A stretch of 64,000 nt of DNA from Candidatus Bathyarchaeia archaeon (GTDB lineage: Archaea; Thermoproteota; Bathyarchaeia; Bathyarchaeales; Bathyarchaeaceae): NCBI GenBank assembly GCA_035283685.1, contig DATETJ010000002.1, forward strand, positions 310,001 through 374,000, written 5' to 3'. Position numbers and translations under genes: made by a program. The notes beneath the pieces are model-generated. The model ran no database searches, had not been told where the DNA came from, and worked only from the letters and a program-made list of their open reading frames with translations. Shown here in pieces: positions 1 through 8,430 of this stretch; position 1 is the stretch's first letter; each line of letters starts with the position of its first letter.

Positions 1-1
1 A

Positions 2-436
2 AGCTACGGCGTCCTCGACACTTATGGAATGGATGACGCTGAAGCAGCAGTCCTCTGCCTCGGAAGCACCGCTGGAACCGCACGCGAAGTAGCATACAAA
101 CTCAGAGGGCAAGGAAAGAAAGTTGGCGTCGTAAAGATTTGGCTGTATCGCCCCTTCCCCATCGACGAAGTCAGAGCCGCCTTAAAGAACGTGAAAGCGC
201 TGGCAGTGTTTGACAAAGCCATCAGCTTCGGAGCTCAATACGGAGCAGTTTGCGCCGATGTGGTTTCAGCGCTGCACACAGCTGAAAAACGTCCTGAGAT
301 CTTCAATGTGGTTTTCGGATTAGGCGGCAGAGACATCAAGCCGTCTGACATTGAGTCTGTTTTCAACGAAGCCTTAGAGACAGCCAAGACTGGCGTGGTT
401 AAGCAGGAAACGATGTTCTTGGGGGTGCGAGAGTAA
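2..436 (+). CDS. porA: Pyruvate:ferredoxin oxidoreductase alpha subunit, C-terminal part (truncated by window edge)
   Basis: The reading frame is open to the left edge, so only the last 144 residues are present. They match the C-terminal domain of PorA, with a domain II-like LCLGSTAGTAREVAYKLR, the segment VKIWLYRPFPIDEVRAAL, and the terminal FGLGGRDI stretch. PorA forms part of the enzyme that decarboxylates pyruvate to acetyl-CoA and reduces ferredoxin in the cytoplasm. The stop codon overlaps the porB start by one base (TAATG), so the two are translationally coupled. The gamma and delta subunits and the PorA start are presumably upstream, outside the window. A 2-oxoacid oxidoreductase for another keto acid cannot be fully excluded. 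Confidence 0.93.
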   Translation, partial: SYGVLDTYGMDDAEAAVLCLGSTAGTAREVAYKLRGQGKKVGVVKIWLYRPFPIDEVRAALKNVKALAVFDKAISFGAQYGAVCADVVSALHTAEKRPEIFNVVFGLGGRDIKPSDIESVFNEALETAKTGVVKQETMFLGVRE

Positions 437-1356
437 TGGTCGTCTTAAAGGAATTACCGAAGGAAGAACTGTTCGCTTCAGGCCACAGATTATGCGCTGG
501 CTGCGGCGAAGGCACAATCAACCGAATGACCATGAAAGCCCTCAGAGGCCCAACCGTGATCATCGCAGCCACAGGATGCAACGAAGTCGCAACCACGATT
601 TATCCTTACACTTCATGGAAGCTGCCATGGGCACATGTAGCCTTTGAAAACGCAGCGGCAGTTGCCTCAGGCGTGGTGGAAGCATACAAGGCTATGGCGC
701 GGAGAGGCGCTGGACAACAGCAGATCGACGTTATAGCTATGGCTGGAGACGGCGGCACATACGACATAGGCCTCCAAGCCTTAAGCGGAGCTCTTGAGAG
801 AAGACACGACTTCCTGTACATATGCTTGGACAACGAAGCATACATGAACACGGGAATTCAAAGGTCTGGATCTACACCGCACGGAGCCGACACTACAACA
901 AGTCCAGCGGGCAGCGTCATTCCAGGCAAGCCTGAGTGGAAGAAAGACTTGATCGGCATCTGCGCCGCTCACGGAATCGAGTACGCAGCAACAGCTTCAC
1001 CTGCTTATTGGAACGATTACATGACAAAGGTACGCAAAGGCATCGAAGTCAATGGACCCGCAGTCATCAACGTGCTGTCCCCCTGTCCCCTAGGCTGGCG
1101 CCACGACTCCTCACTAAGCATTGAACTGGTCAAGTTGGCGGTTGAAACCCGCTACTTCCCAGTTTACGAGTTTGAACGCGGCAAATACAAGCTGAACCTA
1201 AACGTGCCGAAGCCTAAGCCGGTAGAGGAATTTCTGAGAGTGCAGGGAAGATTCGGACACTTATTCAAACCCACCTATAGAAAAGACATAATCGACGAAA
1301 TCCAACGAGACGTAGACACCAACTGGAACCGAATCCAGAAACTCTGTACAAACTAG
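436..1356 (+). CDS. porB: Pyruvate:ferredoxin oxidoreductase beta subunit
   Basis: This 306-residue protein has the PorB layout. A CAGC motif (C20, C23) with C48 and a later CPLGW cysteine forms the likely 4Fe-4S ligand set. The thiamine pyrophosphate motif GDGGTYDIGLQ starts at residue 104 and continues to the metal-binding DNEAYMNTG segment. The subunit binds TPP and passes electrons from pyruvate decarboxylation to ferredoxin. Its length is normal for archaeal PorB. It follows porA with a one-base overlap and has a 9-bp gap to the convergent glycerate kinase gene. Assignment to pyruvate rather than another 2-oxoacid rests on overall similarity. Confidence 0.95.
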   Translation: MVVLKELPKEELFASGHRLCAGCGEGTINRMTMKALRGPTVIIAATGCNEVATTIYPYTSWKLPWAHVAFENAAAVASGVVEAYKAMARRGAGQQQIDVIAMAGDGGTYDIGLQALSGALERRHDFLYICLDNEAYMNTGIQRSGSTPHGADTTTSPAGSVIPGKPEWKKDLIGICAAHGIEYAATASPAYWNDYMTKVRKGIEVNGPAVINVLSPCPLGWRHDSSLSIELVKLAVETRYFPVYEFERGKYKLNLNVPKPKPVEEFLRVQGRFGHLFKPTYRKDIIDEIQRDVDTNWNRIQKLCTN

Positions 1357-1365
1357 CCTTATCGG

Positions 1366-2745
1366 CTATACTGCCACGACAACGGCTACATCACAAACAT
1401 TTGTCTCTGTTGGTCCTGTAAACACAAGATCGCCCAGCTTCGAGAAGAACGTGTAAGAATCATTGTTTGCCAAGAATTCTCGCGGGTTCAACTTCAAATC
1501 GTGAGCACACTGCAGAGTTTTACCATCCGCTATCGCTCCAGCAGCATCAGTCGGTCCATCAACACCATCGGTGCTTGCTGAGGCAATAGCCACTCCATCC
1601 ATGTTGCCAATTTTGAGCGCGGCGCCAAGCGCTATCTCCTGGTTTCTACCTCCCTTTCCCTTCCCAACAACTGTGACCGTGGTTTCTCCCCCAGCAACTA
1701 TGCCAGCAGGTTTCGACACGGGGTTTCCAGACTCTACAATCTCCTTTGCCATCGAAGCCAGCACAGTGCCCACATCTCGGGCTTGACCCTCAAGAGCTGA
1801 CGTTAGAAGCAACGAGTTAAGCCGCGCCTTCCTCAAACTGTTGCAAGCTGCGTGACTGGCTGTGAAGTTGTTTCCAACAACGATGTTATGAACTTTCCTG
1901 AAAACTTTGTCGCCCGGCTTAGGAGTCTCGGGAATCAATCCCTTCTCGCCATCAGTCAGAACCTTTCGAACCGAATCTGGCGTTTGACTCCATAGTTCGT
2001 GATGCTCCAAAATTTCAGCTGCATCGTGAAACGTGGTTGTGTCGGGCACAGTTGGACCTGACGCTATGAAATCAAGCGGGTCGCCCACAACGTCAGAGAG
2101 AATCAGATTGACAACCGTGGCAGGATACGCCTCCTTCGCCAGCCATCCACCCTTCAACTCAGAAATATGCTTACGAACAGTGTTAATCTCAGTGATCGTA
2201 GCACCTGACTTCAACAGGGCGTCAGTTACCTTTCTCTTATCTTCTAACGAGACATCGCCACGAGGCTGAGGCATCAGACTTGAGCCGCCACCCGAGATCA
2301 GGCAGACCACGAGGTCATTTTCTTTGGCTTTGCCCACCAACTCCAACATGTGACTTGCACCTTTTGCGCCCGCCTCGTCAGGAATGGGATGGCTGGCTCG
2401 TTGCAGCTTCACTTTACCCGTCTCATAGGGTGGGCACGAGTAGGGCACGTTCACGGCGCCTCCCTTAATGCGGTCTCCAAGAAGCTCAAAAAGTGCTCCA
2501 GCCATGCATCCGGAGGCTTTGCCGCCGCCAACAACATACACGTTCTTGAATCTGCCCAAGTTAAATGTGAGATTATCCACTTTGAGCGTGTTGCCTGTGA
2601 CTCTAACCTTCGACTTAATAATGAATTCTGGGTCGACTGCTTCTAAGGCGGCGTTGAGAGCGTCTATGGCTAATCGTCTGGCTTTTCGGTCAAGGCTTGA
2701 CCCAGCGTTGTTCAACAATTCATCAGCGTTCTTGATCTTCACCAT
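1366..2745 (-). CDS. gck: Glycerate 2-kinase (MOFRL family)
   Basis: The protein phosphorylates glycerate to 2-phosphoglycerate with ATP. It shows the N-terminal DUF4147 domain with VGGGKASGCMAGAL, the conserved CLISGGGSSLMPQP loop, and a C-terminal MOFRL domain with GGETTVTVVGKGKGGRNQE and STDGVDGPTDAAGA. I chose the ATG at 2745 (459 residues, usual length). The frame is open further to 2868, but that would consume the whole divergent promoter region, and a TATA-like CATAAAATG on this strand lies near 2785-2793. It is divergent from the hydroxypyruvate/glyoxylate reductase gene, so the two probably supply glycerate and then 2-phosphoglycerate from serine-derived hydroxypyruvate or from glyoxylate. 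Confidence 0.93.
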   Translation of the reverse strand: MVKIKNADELLNNAGSSLDRKARRLAIDALNAALEAVDPEFIIKSKVRVTGNTLKVDNLTFNLGRFKNVYVVGGGKASGCMAGALFELLGDRIKGGAVNVPYSCPPYETGKVKLQRASHPIPDEAGAKGASHMLELVGKAKENDLVVCLISGGGSSLMPQPRGDVSLEDKRKVTDALLKSGATITEINTVRKHISELKGGWLAKEAYPATVVNLILSDVVGDPLDFIASGPTVPDTTTFHDAAEILEHHELWSQTPDSVRKVLTDGEKGLIPETPKPGDKVFRKVHNIVVGNNFTASHAACNSLRKARLNSLLLTSALEGQARDVGTVLASMAKEIVESGNPVSKPAGIVAGGETTVTVVGKGKGGRNQEIALGAALKIGNMDGVAIASASTDGVDGPTDAAGAIADGKTLQCAHDLKLNPREFLANNDSYTFFSKLGDLVFTGPTETNVCDVAVVVAV

Positions 2746-2799
2746 GCTTGACTCACACAGGCATGTCAGTGCGTATGCGGAGTTCATTTTATGATTGGT

Positions 2800-2832
2800 C
2801 GCAAACGTAATAAGTTTGCGTGTATCATACAC
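2800..2832. promoter_or_regulatory. Two adjoining palindromes in the glycerate kinase / reductase divergent promoter
   Basis: CGCAAAC-N7-GTTTGCG (2800-2820) is followed at once by the 13-bp palindrome GTGTATCATACAC (2820-2832). Both lie in the 123 bp between the two divergent start codons, next to the likely TATA boxes (about 2785-2793 for the minus strand, about 2846-2852 for the plus strand). The placement suggests operators for a dimeric regulator that co-controls both genes. No regulator gene is adjacent. Confidence 0.5.
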
Positions 2833-2868
2833 AGCGACCCCATTCCATAAACAAAGATGTGAAGTCAC

Positions 2869-3864
2869 ATGCCGAAACCCAAGGTTTACGTCACACGAGA
2901 CATGCCCGAACGTGGACTGCGCATCATCAAGGAGAAATTTGACGCCGAAGTGTGGCCAGACTACGCTCCTCCGCCCAAGAAAGTCATAATTGAAAAAGCT
3001 GCGAGAGCCGACGCGCTGGCAACGCTTCTTTCCGACAAGATAGACTCTGAAGTTTTCGACGCAGCGCCAAAGCTCAAAATTGTCGCTCAGATGGCTGTGG
3101 GATTCGATAACATTGACATCCCAGAGGCGACAAAACGAGGAATCTGTGTCACCAACACTCCAGGCGTCTTGACCGAGACAACTGCTGACTTTGCCTGGAC
3201 TCTGTTAATGGCAGTGGCAAGGAGAGTTGTCGAAGGCGACAAGTATGTCCGCACGGGACAGTGGAAAGTAGGCTGGCATCCGATGATGCTGCAGGGAAGA
3301 GACATCTACGGCGCCACTTTGGGCATTGTGGGGCTCGGGCGAATAGGCTGCGCCATTGCGATGAGAGCCAAAGGCTTCAACATGAAAGTGCTCTATCACG
3401 ACGTGGTTAGAAGACCTGATTTTGAGAAGGAATACGGCATAGAATACGTGAACATAGACCATCTCTTCAAGAACGCCGACTTCATCACCGTCAACGTGCC
3501 CTTGATGAAAGAAACCCATCATCTAGTCAACGAGCAGAAGTTGAAAATGATGAAGAAAACCGCCTACATCATCAACAACGCTCGCGGTCCAGTGGTCGAT
3601 GAGAAAGCATTGTACAAAGCATTGAAGGAAGGATGGATTGCAGGAGCAGGCTTAGACGTTTTTGAGCAGGAGCCCATACCTTTGGACAGCCCGTTGCTGA
3701 AGTTGGGAAATGTGGTTGTGGCACCGCACATTTCAAGTGCCAGCTATGAAACGCGATCAAAAATGGCTGAAATGGTCGCAGAGAACCTAATCGCATTCTT
3801 CGAGGGAAGAACGCCGCCTAACTTGGTCAACCCTGACGCTGTGAAGATGAAGAAGAGGGGTTAG
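2869..3864 (+). CDS. gyaR: Glyoxylate/hydroxypyruvate reductase (D-2-hydroxyacid dehydrogenase)
   Basis: This 331-residue NAD(P)H-dependent reductase has the canonical D-isomer 2-hydroxyacid dehydrogenase features. These are the nucleotide-binding GIVGLGRIG near residue 150, the catalytic arginine in NNARGPVVDE, the glutamate in FEQEPIP, and the histidine in VAPHISSASYETR. The close match to archaeal GyaR proteins in the central region suggests glyoxylate or hydroxypyruvate as substrate. It is divergent from glycerate kinase, which would use its product. The ATG at 2869 is the first in frame after the promoter region, and a CATAAAC TATA-like box about 20 bp upstream fits a leaderless or near-leaderless mRNA. 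Confidence 0.93.
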   Translation: MPKPKVYVTRDMPERGLRIIKEKFDAEVWPDYAPPPKKVIIEKAARADALATLLSDKIDSEVFDAAPKLKIVAQMAVGFDNIDIPEATKRGICVTNTPGVLTETTADFAWTLLMAVARRVVEGDKYVRTGQWKVGWHPMMLQGRDIYGATLGIVGLGRIGCAIAMRAKGFNMKVLYHDVVRRPDFEKEYGIEYVNIDHLFKNADFITVNVPLMKETHHLVNEQKLKMMKKTAYIINNARGPVVDEKALYKALKEGWIAGAGLDVFEQEPIPLDSPLLKLGNVVVAPHISSASYETRSKMAEMVAENLIAFFEGRTPPNLVNPDAVKMKKRG

Positions 3865-3871
3865 AGACCCT

Positions 3872-3879
3872 AATATACA
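3872..3879 (+). promoter_or_regulatory. TATA box of leaderless Cys-rich gene
   Basis: TAATATAC sits about 30 bp before the GTG at 3906, the spacing expected for an archaeal promoter whose transcript begins at or just before the start codon. Confidence 0.6.
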
Positions 3880-3905
3880 TCGAAACACAACCATTCGTAC
3901 AGGTA

Positions 3906-4259
3906 GTGCGGGTGACAAGAGCAAGCAGGAAACTCGTATTCTACGTTGACACCGAATGCTCCTTTTCCACAGAAGGCAAGTGCTCCTACTACTCGTCAGG
4001 ACAGGCTCAGAAGCAAGCAGCGAAAGGACGCAAACAGCTCTGGAACCGCGACTGCTGCCCAACGGTCTACGTCAAAACTGGCCGCAACAAGTACACAGGC
4101 TTCTGTCCCACACGAGGCGGCGCGTTTGGCGAACAACTCCCAACCGTAGGAGGCCCAAGTCCGAGTGCGTTGAGGGTTGAATTGTTGCCACTTAAAGACG
4201 AGTCGTGGGCAGAAACCGTTGAAAGAGCCGCTAAGACCGCATGCGCAACCAAATGCTAG
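3906..4259 (+). CDS. Small cysteine-rich protein of unknown function
   Basis: I do not recognise this 117-residue protein. It is basic and has eight cysteines: one each in DTECSF, GKCSYY and GFCPT, a pair in RDCC, and two near the C-terminus in TACATKC. There is no signal peptide or membrane segment. The cysteines could bind zinc or an Fe-S cluster, but they do not follow a pattern I can name. The GTG start is supported by a TATA box 27-34 bp upstream and no SD, that is, a leaderless transcript. It lies between the reductase and aminotransferase genes but has its own promoter, and the aminotransferase does too, so it is probably a single-gene unit. Confidence 0.7.
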   Translation: MRVTRASRKLVFYVDTECSFSTEGKCSYYSSGQAQKQAAKGRKQLWNRDCCPTVYVKTGRNKYTGFCPTRGGAFGEQLPTVGGPSPSALRVELLPLKDESWAETVERAAKTACATKC

Positions 4260-4272
4260 GAAACTGCAAACG

Positions 4273-4280
4273 TTAAATAA
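4273..4280 (+). promoter_or_regulatory. TATA box of aminotransferase
   Basis: TTAAATAA lies about 29 bp upstream of the GTG start at 4309, which fits a leaderless or near-leaderless transcript. Confidence 0.65.
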
Positions 4281-4308
4281 CCTATCCTAGTTTTACTCTG
4301 GCTTCTAG

Positions 4309-5490
4309 GTGGTCAAGTTGACACAAGTGTTTGCTAAAAGAATGGATGGACTAGGGACTGAAACAGCTTTTGAAGTGCTCGCGAAAGCCAAAGCACTCGA
4401 GAAACAGGGACGCAGCATAATCCACTTGGAAATAGGCGAGCCAGATTTCGACACGCCCAGTAACATTAAGGAAGCAGCCGTCAAAGCCATGAAGGCTGGT
4501 TACACTCATTATGTTCCCGCCGCAGGCATCCCAGAATTGAGAGCAGCAATTGCTGAGTATCTTTCGAAAAGCCGCGGCATCAACGTCGATCCAGACGAAG
4601 TTGTCGTAACCCCGGGCGCCAAGCCGATCATATTCTTCAGCATCCTAGCCCTCGTGGAATCCGGAGACGAAGTCCTGTATCCAAACCCAGGCTTTCCAAT
4701 TTACGAGTCAATGGTCAACTTTGTGGGAGCCAAGCCTGTTCCAATGCCGTTGAAAGAAGAGAACGACTTCGCCATCAACAACGACGACACAGCCGATAAG
4801 ATAACAAAGAAAACGAAGATGATTATCCTCAACTCGCCAGAGAACCCGACGGGCGGTGTGCTTACAAAAGAAAATTTGGAGGTCATAGCTGACCGCATAA
4901 AGGGCAGAGACGACGTCTTAGTCCTCACCGATGAAGTTTACAATGAGAGCGTTTATGAAGGCAAACACTTGAGCATCGCTTCGCTGCCAGAAATGAAAGA
5001 CAAGACCATACTGCTAGACGGTTTTTCTAAAACATACGCCATGACTGGTTGGCGACTGGGCTACGCCGCCATGAGAAAGGATTTGGCTCAAAAAGTGGCG
5101 CAGCTGATGATTAACTCCAACTCGTGCACATGCGCGTTCACCCAGATGGCGGGAGTCGAAGCTTTACGGGGACCACAGGACGAGGCCAAGAGATTTGTTG
5201 AGGAGTTCAGGCGAAGACGCGAAGTCATAGTCGACGGCTTGAACAAGATCAAGGGCATCACGTGCAAAAAGCCCCGTGGCGCATTCTACGTGTTCCCAAA
5301 CGTCAATAGCTTCGGGATAGAAGCAAAGAAAATCGCAGACCACATTCTGCAAGACGCTGGAGTAGCCGTTTTATCGGGAACAGCCTTTGGCTCCTACGGC
5401 GAAGGCTACCTGCGACTGTCATTCGCCAACTCCGTCGAGAACATAAAGAAGGCAATGGAAAGGATTTCCGAATCAGTGAAGAAACTCTAA
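4309..5490 (+). CDS. Class I PLP-dependent aminotransferase (aspartate/alanine type)
   Basis: The 393-residue fold-type I aminotransferase transfers amino groups between an amino acid and a 2-oxo acid. Visible signatures are IHLEIGEPDFDTP, NSPENPTGG, the PLP aspartate/tyrosine segment LTDEVYNE, the Schiff-base lysine in DGFSKTYAMTGWRLGY, and the carboxylate-binding arginine in GYLRLSFANS. Substrate cannot be read from sequence; homologues include aspartate, alanine and serine-pyruvate/glyoxylate enzymes. Because hydroxypyruvate reductase, glycerate kinase and SHMT are nearby, a serine or alanine:glyoxylate role is attractive but is inference. The start is GTG with a TATA box 29 bp upstream and no SD. 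Confidence 0.93.
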   Translation: MVKLTQVFAKRMDGLGTETAFEVLAKAKALEKQGRSIIHLEIGEPDFDTPSNIKEAAVKAMKAGYTHYVPAAGIPELRAAIAEYLSKSRGINVDPDEVVVTPGAKPIIFFSILALVESGDEVLYPNPGFPIYESMVNFVGAKPVPMPLKEENDFAINNDDTADKITKKTKMIILNSPENPTGGVLTKENLEVIADRIKGRDDVLVLTDEVYNESVYEGKHLSIASLPEMKDKTILLDGFSKTYAMTGWRLGYAAMRKDLAQKVAQLMINSNSCTCAFTQMAGVEALRGPQDEAKRFVEEFRRRREVIVDGLNKIKGITCKKPRGAFYVFPNVNSFGIEAKKIADHILQDAGVAVLSGTAFGSYGEGYLRLSFANSVENIKKAMERISESVKKL

Positions 5491-5494
5491 CAAA

Positions 5495-7327
5495 CTAGAG
5501 CAACACGAGCAAAGCCACCAGAACAGCGGCTGCAAGCGGAAAGAGAAAAACAGCTAAGTTCTTAGCTCTTCCCATAGCTCTGTCCAAAAGCGTCGACAGC
5601 GCGGCTATCTGCTCTTCTCCAATCACCTTAACATTTGAGACCGTGCCAGTTGCCCAAGCCGCTTCCACTTGCTCCAGATTCTCCAAAGCTTTTCTCGTTG
5701 CTTCCTTAATGTGCCCGATGAGGATGTCGTGATCCATGACTTCGCCAACTGGATGGTAGCCTCGGGCGTTCATAACAACAGCATTAACCATGTGTGTGTC
5801 TGTCGTGAAAACTTCGCCGCCGCTTATACCGATTTCAACGAGCGCCTCCAAGATTTTTTCGCGCACCCCCGTAATCATGTTGTTGCCGTCGATGGTGACG
5901 TAGGCCGTTGTCTGGTCGCCAACTTTTACTACGAGTACGGCTATGCCTCCGGGTCCCATGCCTTCCTTCAAACCAAACTGCGTTGGCTTTACCCTCGAAA
6001 CTCCAACTTGCAGGTCGGCGGTTTTCAGTTTGGACGTTTTTTGAAGACATGCTAGCGCTGCTTCCTTCAAGGGTTTAACGGCTTCATCGACTCTAAAGGG
6101 TCCGTTGATGCTGTTGTGAGCGTCCACAGCGATCGCGGTTGAGAAGCCATTGCTTTTTGCAGACTTGATAATCACGTCATTTAATTCGGGCGGCAGATCT
6201 TCCATGGTTTCAGGCGCAAGCGTCAAGGCAACAAGCGCACAGTTATTGAAGACTTGACATCCTACGCTGGCTCCATTCTTCTTAATGTGCAGAAACTGCG
6301 TGGCCCCTTTTCCGAAGTCTGAAACGTCGCCTAGGTTAAGCGTCTTCTCAAGTACGCGCTCATTCTCAGCCTGAGTTGCAAGGTCAAGATTATGCCCAGA
6401 TAATCCGTGTGGAACCATTGCCACGCAATTCTTGAGTTTATCTTCAACAGCGTTTTGGATCAGGTACGGGAGTCCGCTGCTGCCGATGTTCTTGAAAGGC
6501 CCAGGATGAAACGCGGGAACAATCACCGTTGCCTTAACATTGTCCTTATTGTTTCGGAACGACAATTGCGATATCTGTATTTCACTTTGTTGGCTGAATC
6601 GCTCGAATAACCGCTCAAACGGTGCGTTCAAGTCTTCGGTCCAGTTAGCCAAGAACGCTCTAAGAACCAAGAAGGAACGCACGCCTAGAATGGACACGCC
6701 GACACGATCAATGGAGTAAATGTAAACCGCAATACTAGCCACTGTTGCGACTACCGAGAGCAAAGAAAAAGCCAGCAAAGACGTGTCCAAGCTAAGTACG
6801 CTTACCGCTGATGCTGTATAAACAACAGAAACCGTGAACAACAGCCACTGGAATCCCGCAAAAAAGGCGATTTTGGGCAGCCCGGCAAACGAGATTGCCA
6901 AAAGTACTAGGAGGCGTAGAGCCACAGCAGCACACAAGCCTAACACAAAGAACTTGAACCACACTCCGGGAGCAATAGAATTTGTGAGGACTCCCACAAG
7001 CATGACAACAAGCCAAAGGAGAATCGAATAGACGGATAAAGCGGAGCACCGCCTGCTGCTCAAGACAGGATCAATCTTCGCACTGGTGACATGTATGACA
7101 GAATCGGTTGTCAGAGTCAAAACGAAGAATGTTGCCCCAAGGATCAGACCAAGTAGCAAGCCGTAAGGCTGTGACAACTGAAGTGCGGTAGATATAAGAA
7201 TCCCCCCAAACACGCATGCTGCAAACAGCTCGACAATCAAAGTTCTGTGCGATGGCAATGCGAATAGGGCAGAGTAGCGTTTCACCGTTTTGTCGATGTA
7301 TTCGTTCATAGACTGCTTTGCAGCCAA
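5495..7327 (-). CDS. Archaeal multi-pass membrane protein, DUF2070-like
   Basis: This is a 610-residue protein. Residues about 25-220 form roughly seven hydrophobic segments. A long soluble domain (about 230-580) follows, with the conserved-looking stretches VPAFHPGPFKNIGSSGLPY, AVDAHNSINGPF and DTHMVNAV, and then a final C-terminal membrane helix ending in LLVLL. This layout matches the archaeal DUF2070 family of about 600 residues. The soluble domain is rich in His and Asp and could bind a metal, but its function is not known. It is convergent with the aminotransferase gene, with four bases between the stops. The family name is recalled from pattern, not searched. Confidence 0.75.
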   Translation of the reverse strand: MAAKQSMNEYIDKTVKRYSALFALPSHRTLIVELFAACVFGGILISTALQLSQPYGLLLGLILGATFFVLTLTTDSVIHVTSAKIDPVLSSRRCSALSVYSILLWLVVMLVGVLTNSIAPGVWFKFFVLGLCAAVALRLLVLLAISFAGLPKIAFFAGFQWLLFTVSVVYTASAVSVLSLDTSLLAFSLLSVVATVASIAVYIYSIDRVGVSILGVRSFLVLRAFLANWTEDLNAPFERLFERFSQQSEIQISQLSFRNNKDNVKATVIVPAFHPGPFKNIGSSGLPYLIQNAVEDKLKNCVAMVPHGLSGHNLDLATQAENERVLEKTLNLGDVSDFGKGATQFLHIKKNGASVGCQVFNNCALVALTLAPETMEDLPPELNDVIIKSAKSNGFSTAIAVDAHNSINGPFRVDEAVKPLKEAALACLQKTSKLKTADLQVGVSRVKPTQFGLKEGMGPGGIAVLVVKVGDQTTAYVTIDGNNMITGVREKILEALVEIGISGGEVFTTDTHMVNAVVMNARGYHPVGEVMDHDILIGHIKEATRKALENLEQVEAAWATGTVSNVKVIGEEQIAALSTLLDRAMGRAKNLAVFLFPLAAAVLVALLVLL

Positions 7328-7574
7328 GGTGCATTCTCCATTTTGAAGGGTTAGTCATAGCATCAAAGGATGTTCAAAAAGGTTACTCGACGTTCGGCGA
7401 TGGGCTATGGACACGGTTTGCGCTGTTTCATCAAAAGCTCCAAAGTGGAATCGACATTTTTTGCATGGAAAAACGCTAAGAAACAAACAAGTCTGGGCTG
7501 CGCTACGATTGAGTTCGAAGGTTACTGACTTCTTGTCGGCTGGTTTGTGTAGGGCTACATTGGTTGAGATAGAG

Positions 7575-7580
7575 TTTTAT
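7575..7580 (+). promoter_or_regulatory. TATA box of Lsm-like gene
   Basis: TTTTAT is about 40 bp before the ATG at 7618, predicting a leader of about 15 nt. The rest of the 290-bp stretch 7328-7617 shows no supported gene. Confidence 0.4.
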
Positions 7581-7617
7581 GCAGGTTGAGTAGCAGTAGA
7601 GTAATTGCTGGGTGGTT

Positions 7618-7902
7618 ATGTCCGAAGGCGGCAGCGTCCCACCAAGCGTATTCCACATGTTCGAGAAAAATGTGGGACGCCGAGTACTCGTTATTGTTGA
7701 GTCCCAATACGGCTACGAAGGAGTATTGGCCGCGGTTACGCACGAGCCGCCAGGCATTTGGCTGTCCAACGCTTTTGCTGTCACACTGCGCACAACCATT
7801 GCTCAACCTTTTCCACAGGTTGTAACCAGAGAAGACAAGAGCGAAATCTTCGTCAATGTTCGCAGCATTCAGCGACTCGAAGTGTTGCACAAGGGCAAGT
7901 AA
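7618..7902 (+). CDS. Sm/Lsm-fold-like small protein
   Basis: The 94-residue protein resembles an Sm fold. A first strand pair VGRRVLVIVESQYGYEGVL has the typical glycine before the turn, then comes AAVTHEPPGIWLSNA, and a second motif IFVNVRSIQRLEVL ends in the expected beta-strand. Lsm proteins form rings that bind U-rich RNA. The Sm2 signature (I-R-G) is replaced by N-V-R, so this is a divergent member at best. The start is the ATG at 7618; the frame is open from a GTG at 7612. It is a single gene with its own TATA-like box, convergent with the Sec61-beta gene 150 bp downstream. Confidence 0.6.
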   Translation: MSEGGSVPPSVFHMFEKNVGRRVLVIVESQYGYEGVLAAVTHEPPGIWLSNAFAVTLRTTIAQPFPQVVTREDKSEIFVNVRSIQRLEVLHKGK

Positions 7903-8052
7903 AGCTGCTTGAGGAGAAAAAGTGCGGGCGCAAATTCAACGCTTTAAGTGAGAGGAAAGTCTTTAGCTATTTCGGGGATCCCGCACAAAGGCAGAATTTG
8001 GCACACAGTCGGCATAAAATAGTTACGGTTTCTTTCCCCAATTGAGCCTGTT

Positions 8053-8232
8053 TCAAGGCGCAAAGAACATTCTGCCGATGATAGCGCCAAGTATGAGCGA
8101 CACAGCCAAGGCGACAACAATCTCAGGTCTAATCTTAATTCCCTGAGTTTCTTCCTCAAAGAAACGCAGCAGACCAGCGCTCGCCGCAGGCATGGGTGCA
8201 CTTCTTTCCCGCCGCTTTTCCCTTCGACTCAA
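8053..8232 (-). CDS. secG: Preprotein translocase subunit Sec61-beta (SecG-type)
   Basis: This 59-residue gene is easy to miss. A basic N-terminus (SRREKRRERSAP) is followed by the Sec61-beta signature PAASAGLLRFFEEE, a KIRPE turn, and one C-terminal membrane helix VVALAVSLILGAIIGRMFF. It is the small tail-anchored subunit of the SecYE-beta protein-conducting channel. The start is TTG at 8232, decided by the SD GGTGAG seven bases upstream. The next ATG would remove the conserved basic tail. It is transcribed alone, divergent from serine hydroxymethyltransferase. A TATA-like CATTAATTAG lies near 8275-8287. Confidence 0.9.
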   Translation of the reverse strand: MSRREKRRERSAPMPAASAGLLRFFEEETQGIKIRPEIVVALAVSLILGAIIGRMFFAP

Positions 8233-8304
8233 TGTACACTCACCTTAAGACTCACTCGTACTGGTTTGAAAGCATCTAATTAATGTTCCGTCACTGCGAA
8301 GGAA

Positions 8305-8340
8305 GTTGCAGGAGACGCAGCGTGCTCCTGAAACCGCAAC
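8305..8340 (+). other. Possible stem-loop upstream of serine hydroxymethyltransferase
   Basis: Two nested inverted repeats, GTTGC...GCAAC (outer) and AGGAG...CTCCT (inner), could fold into a bulged hairpin with a 10-nt loop. It lies about 90 bp before the glyA start and probably upstream of its promoter, so it is more likely DNA-level symmetry or chance than a leader element. Confidence 0.2.
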
Positions 8341-8430
8341 TGTCAAAAACGTTGTCGCTGAATCGGAAATTGGTAAAGTTTTATCTCTCTGATGGATGGT
8401 GATTATAGGGTTTCTAGGAGCATCTAAGTA

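Noticed and set aside
7407-7589. 60-codon plus-strand frame in the gap before the Lsm-like gene
   Set aside because: No SD or TATA box at the right distance, and the sequence is not protein-like.
8305-8340. Glycine-type riboswitch upstream of glyA
   Set aside because: The hairpin is short, lies upstream of the likely promoter, and shows none of the tandem aptamer features.
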